This document shows, piece after piece, positions 58,701-64,000 of a stretch of 64,000 bases of DNA (position 1 is the stretch's first letter; every line of letters begins with the position of its first letter). The DNA comes from Perca fluviatilis (taxonomy: Eukaryota; Chordata; Actinopteri; Perciformes; Percidae). The notes under the pieces are model-generated. The model was given only the letters and a program-made list of their open reading frames with translations, searched no databases and was not told the origin of the DNA. Where the stretch lies: assembly GCF_010015445.1 (NCBI RefSeq), contig NC_053118.1, positions 23,382,937-23,446,936 of the forward strand, read 5' to 3'. Made by a program: the position numbers and the translations under genes.

Positions 58701-60700
58701 AGTGCAACATTGAAGTCAAAGGAATCGCCTCTGTCTCCGAACCCAATGCCTATGAACGCACTTCGGCCTATGAGAGGAATGAACACAACAAACAAGGGTT
58801 AGGGTTTAGTAAGAGATTTGCGAGGTAGTGCACACAAAAGCACACTAAACCTGGCAGATTCTTACAATAATCTGTACACTACAATTAAACAGTTTCACAT
58901 CTCTGCTCTGGATCATCCTCTTCAAACATGTTCTAAATTATGAGCACATTTACAAAATATGTATAGCTTAGCAACAAACAGTTTACCCACCGTTGTCATC
59001 CTGGATGCGGAGCACAAAGTAACGGCTTGAGTCACTAACTGTTTCCACTGTGATGCCAGGGTACTCGACCACTGGTGCTTGGGCAAACAGCTCCCCTGTA
59101 GAACAAAATAAATATCTTCGTTATCTATTTGGCAAAATGGTCCAGTGGAAATTTGGATCATGAAGAGAAACTAAGAAATCCTCAGATTTATAATAGGGCA
59201 AGAAAGTAAACAGTTGGCTTATGCTGGGCAAGATGGATCCAACTTCTAGTATTCAGATCATATAAAAAAATGGGGCAATATAAAGTATAAGCCGAGGACA
59301 ACAACCATGCCAACACCTGAAATGCACAGACAGAGTGCACAGTTTGCTTCAAAATAAACTGCATGCTTGGACGTGGGCTGGGTCACCTTGGAATAGATGA
59401 GTAACAGAGAGGGGGATGGCGAACACAGTGAAATGATTTACAACAGCGACAGTGCCAGTAAACAATGGCACTGTTCTGTCTGCTTCTCTCTCACCAGAGA
59501 TTTTGTCTTCCAATTTCACGTAGGCCACTTTGCCCCGGGCCGTCACACGCATGCGTCCTGTCCAATCGGGAGCATCCAGCTTCCAATCAGCAGCCCTGAG
59601 ACACAAACACACACACACAGGCAGTCAAGGAGATGTAGTGTGATGTAGGTAAATTGGTGACAGCGGTTCATTGAGACTGATGTTGACACGGATGGGGAGA
59701 AAAGGCAAGAAAAACAGGAGATTTGTGTTTTGGGTGCACGTGTCTGTTGTTATGATTCGTCCAAAACTCAGACACACTGTAGCTCTATTTTGGGCTATTT
59801 TCTATGTGAACAGACCGTGACTAAGGCATCAGACCTACGGCTGAAATATTACATCATCAGCCTTACTCATTGTACATACGGTCACTGGTTAACCAATCAT
59901 GTGTCTCATGGGACTCAGGCCTATGCTACTGTTTGGTTGGTGTGATGTCTACTCAGATGCAGCTGGAGCACCAGCCAATGAAAAAGGGCGTAAACAATTC
60001 AATGTCAACCTTTTCAACAACACAACAGCCCTCCTGCATGATAACTCAGAAACAGATAAAGGTATCTGTCAGGACAACACTGTCTTTCAGTTTGATTACC
60101 CATGGCCATGTTTAACCTTTGTTCATCAAACAGCATCAACCCTGCTGAAGTGTCCTTGAGCAAGGCTTTTTACAGCTCCAGGGATGCTGCTCTGTTATAC
60201 TTTACTACCTAAATGTCAGACAAGCAAAAGAAGAGTCTCTAAAGCTAAATAAAATGTCATTACCGAGAAAGTTGTCCTATAAAAATCACTTTAAAGCAGT
60301 GTAAGCATTATTTATCCTGATGTGCCATTGGACGACAGCATATTAACTGACAGGAATGTGACCCATCCATCCCAGTCCCTGTTTAGAGGGCTAACGCAGT
60401 GCAGGTATAACCGTTGATATTTCCCATGATGACCTTGTAAATGATACAATAACAACCAGCACAAAAACCGCCGTTACTTGAGCGTGCGTGATTAGGGGAT
60501 GAGCTCGGTAGGTAGGTCGCCGAGGCAACGACTCCTAACGGCTGCAGCTCGCGGATGCTGGGTCAGAAATCTTGCCGTCAGGCCGCTGCTCCCCCTCACC
60601 TGATAGCCCGGTTGGAAGCTCTCGGTGGGATTCGGTAAACGTTGACTTCAGGTTTGACACAGAGGACCGCCTCGTACTCGGACTGACCGTCAGTCGCCAT
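55732..60700 (-). CDS. necap1: NECAP1, adaptin-ear-binding clathrin accessory protein
   Basis: Seven exons: complement(join(55732..55844,58085..58232,58454..58562,58686..58767,58991..59095,59495..59595,60600..60700)), 252 residues, in phase. NECAPs bind AP-2 and AP-1 on clathrin-coated pits and vesicles and help recycle AP-2. The N-terminal PH-like (PHear) domain spans about 1-135: [92 protein letters not shown] and a Pro-rich linker ([18 protein letters not shown]) follow. The acidic tail has LLDLD and a WGDFD motif, the WxxF-type adaptin-ear signal (DLWGDFDS). The gene is tandem with aicda and converges with mfap5. It is marked as NECAP1 rather than NECAP2 by the linkage and the PPPPGGK region. 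Confidence 0.95.
56043..56165. repeat. Fragment of the 'gttcacc' MITE
   Basis: In the last necap1 intron, 'taaagggtaagttcacccaa' followed by 'tagtggtatctagccatgca' resembles 14707-14860 ('tctggtggtagttagccatg') and the element at 16421. The right end is not clear. Confidence 0.5.
57048..57666. mobile_element. Long-armed MITE (piggyBac-like TTAA ends)
   Basis: Arms of about 200 bases: the left AAGGACAATTCCGGCGCAAA is the inverse of the right TTTGCGCCGGAATTGTCCTT, and 'gcatgaaaacatatccc', 'gtcgtcggggcatgcgaaag' and 'actggtcacattcgatcagc' are found on both arms in inverse orientation. TTAA is present at both ends. There is no transposase. The inverted arms make overlapping frames on the two strands that end in the same peptide (FRMPRRLAL). 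It lies in the last necap1 intron. Confidence 0.85.
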
Positions 60701-60860
60701 CTTGACTTTTACTCAGTCGGTGCACGCCGCCGTTGGTGGTGACGGTGAGTGGCGTGTCCGACCGTGCGGCGTTAAAGCTGCGTGACCGTAATAGACGGTG
60801 TATTCGCGCACAAACTGGCGACCCAGCTTCACTGCTACTGTTTCAGTGATGCTCTTAAAG
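60701..60860 (-). promoter_or_regulatory. necap1 CpG-rich promoter
   Basis: Directly upstream of the necap1 start codon (minus strand) the sequence is CpG-dense from about 60470 to 60830 (e.g. 'gcacgccgccgttggtggtg', 'gaccgtgcggcgttaaagct'), in contrast to the AT-rich surroundings. There is no TATA box. This is typical of a housekeeping CpG-island promoter; the start site is not determined. Confidence 0.6.
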
Positions 60861-61565
60861 GGACATTCCACCAATTATACACACAAAGATATTTTACTCA
60901 ACATGGAAAGTACGAAAGTACTTCTGAGCCTGCATCAACTAAAAGAAAATATCTTAAGTGACATCACATGAGTAGGTTTTGGCTTACATTTGGATTACAA
61001 ACTGGGGCATGCCATGGAGTTTGAAAGAAATGAGCATTTACCACACAAAAAGTGTTGACTTGTATTAGGAGCTAACATTTAGGATATCTCTGCCTCTGCT
61101 GCTTCAATTTGAACCATTTACGTTTTTGCTATATGTCACTCCCATAACTTTATGAAAGTGCAATAATTTGTCACTATAGTTGCTTGTTTAAATCTGCAAT
61201 GCAAATTAGTTTTGAAACTAAAATCCAATGCTCTACAGTTATTACTACTAGCAGTTAGCTGGATACACCAGTTAGCGGAAGTTCTATAATCATTTTTGAA
61301 AAACTAACGTTAGCTTGGCTAACATGAGTTAACATCAACAACACAAGACATAATTATTGCATTGTTTTATTTCACATGACCATATTGCTACAGAAACAGC
61401 AAGCAGCAGCTACCTAATGTTGCAAGCCTTGCCACAACTTTTCTCAGTTTTTCTCATTCTCAGTAAAAGCAGTTGTAGTGATGGACCAACACCAACATGT
61501 CTTTTTCTATACAGACTTAATGATAGACTTAATGGTAACACCAGATCACAGGTCACAGGTATTTT
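60861..61565. other. Spacer between necap1 promoter and aicda 3' end
   Basis: Mostly AT-rich intergenic sequence. Its right part is the aicda 3' UTR. Patches such as 'ctaacgttagcttggctaac' are short inverted repeats. No coding exon. Confidence 0.5.
61366..61371 (-). terminator. Polyadenylation signal of aicda
   Basis: Plus-strand tttatt (AATAAA on the minus strand) about 195 bases downstream of the aicda stop codon. Confidence 0.55.
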
Positions 61566-63307
<1,742 letters not shown>

Positions 63308-63374
63308 TTCGAAAGACGCGCTTTGCTGTCTTACTCGGCGGGTACAATAAATGGAGGTAAATGACAAAGAGTGA

Positions 63375-63376
<2 letters not shown>

Positions 63377-63447
<71 letters not shown>

Positions 63448-63454
63448 TGTGTTG
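63377..63454. repeat. (TG)n tract just upstream of the aicda start
   Basis: About 34 TG units plus a short 'tttgtgtgttgg' continuation. On the aicda coding strand it is (CA)n, lying 70-147 bases upstream of the start codon, i.e. in the 5' UTR or core promoter. Confidence 0.95.
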
Positions 63455-64000
63455 GGGGGTTAAAGGGAGGGAACTGAGAACATATACCTCTAAACATAAA
63501 CATCCTGCAGACAACAGAGGCAGCTTCTGGTTGGACAGAAAGATTTTTCAAAGTAAATTCAGGGGGCGTGATACAAAAGAGATGGATGGATTGTATTTTC
63601 TTGCTGCAAAACAATGAAAGCTATAAATAAATTACTCATCTTCTAAATTCTTTTAAGGGCATCACATTTCCTGTGTTTTAAACATTTTAACGTTAGTTCA
63701 CATGGTGATTGAAGTGAAACCAATCTTTTGGTTACAAGGCAATAAAGGAATTTTATTGGTGGAAGTAGATTACACAACAAAGATTTAACTAAATCTGAGT
63801 GAACACACATGAGAGGAGGAGTGTTTGACGTGATTTGTAACCTTTGGAGTTTTTTTTACAGACGTCAGTAAACTTAGCCGATTGACTGGAACTTTCATAA
63901 CACGTAAGACTCATCCAGTCTCTGGCCCTTCCGCTTTAGTTTTCCCAGATCATTAAGTAAAAGCTTCCAGGTACCTTCTCACCTTGATCCACAGTGGGAT
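63455..64000. other. Upstream of aicda; possible exon edge at the end
   Basis: No complete gene. A minus-strand AATAAA (plus tttatt near 63752) and, at 63983-64000, a sequence reading ATCAAG followed by GTGAGAAGG on the minus strand could be the donor of an exon of a further minus-strand gene that lies mostly outside the window. Eighteen bases are too few to identify it. Confidence 0.3.

Overview
The window looks like nuclear DNA of a ray-finned (teleost, probably percomorph-type) fish. It holds nine compact, spliced vertebrate genes with canonical GT-AG introns, fish-type transposable-element fragments (Tc1, hAT- and piggyBac-like MITEs, L2 tails) and long (TG)n, (TA)n and (AG)n microsatellites. 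No bacterial, viral, tRNA, rRNA or CRISPR feature is visible. All gene models were built by hand from splice signals, reading phase and recognised protein families; every model is in phase from start to stop.

Layout, left to right: gsg1-like (minus, 827-4717); atg12 (minus, 7464-10216) head-to-head with isoc2 (plus, 10678-12629); foxj2 (plus, 13559-18453) converging on epn1 (minus, 20328-29805, 5' UTR exon near 33.65 kb); an SBK2/SBK3-type kinase gene (plus, 37800-42891); a 9 kb repeat-rich gap; an MFAP5-type microfibril gene (plus, 51850-53832) converging on necap1 (minus, 55732-60700); and aicda/AID (minus, 61566-63307) in tandem with necap1. The last ~700 bases are gene-poor, with one possible exon edge at the very end.

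This is a chromosomal neighbourhood, not an operon or a dedicated gene system. From memory, the human counterparts of GSG1, FOXJ2, MFAP5, NECAP1 and AICDA lie on 12p13, while ISOC2, EPN1 and SBK2/SBK3 lie on 19q13.4, so the fish block joins two human synteny groups. Functionally, epn1 and necap1 both serve clathrin/AP-2 endocytosis, atg12 serves autophagy, aicda serves antibody diversification, mfap5 is extracellular matrix, foxj2 is a transcription factor and gsg1 is a claudin-fold membrane protein.

Points most worth a second look: an isoc2 start codon split by an intron; a long (CA)n tract (on the coding strand) about 70 nt upstream of the AID start codon; a (TG)n tract abutting the splice acceptor of the first large exon of the kinase gene; two phase-0 epn1 exons that each encode one ubiquitin-interacting motif; tandem in-frame acceptors in foxj2; and a set of inverted-repeat elements, including a broken Tc1 copy nested inside an older long-TIR element in an epn1 intron. 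No undescribed defence-type or biosynthetic system was found.
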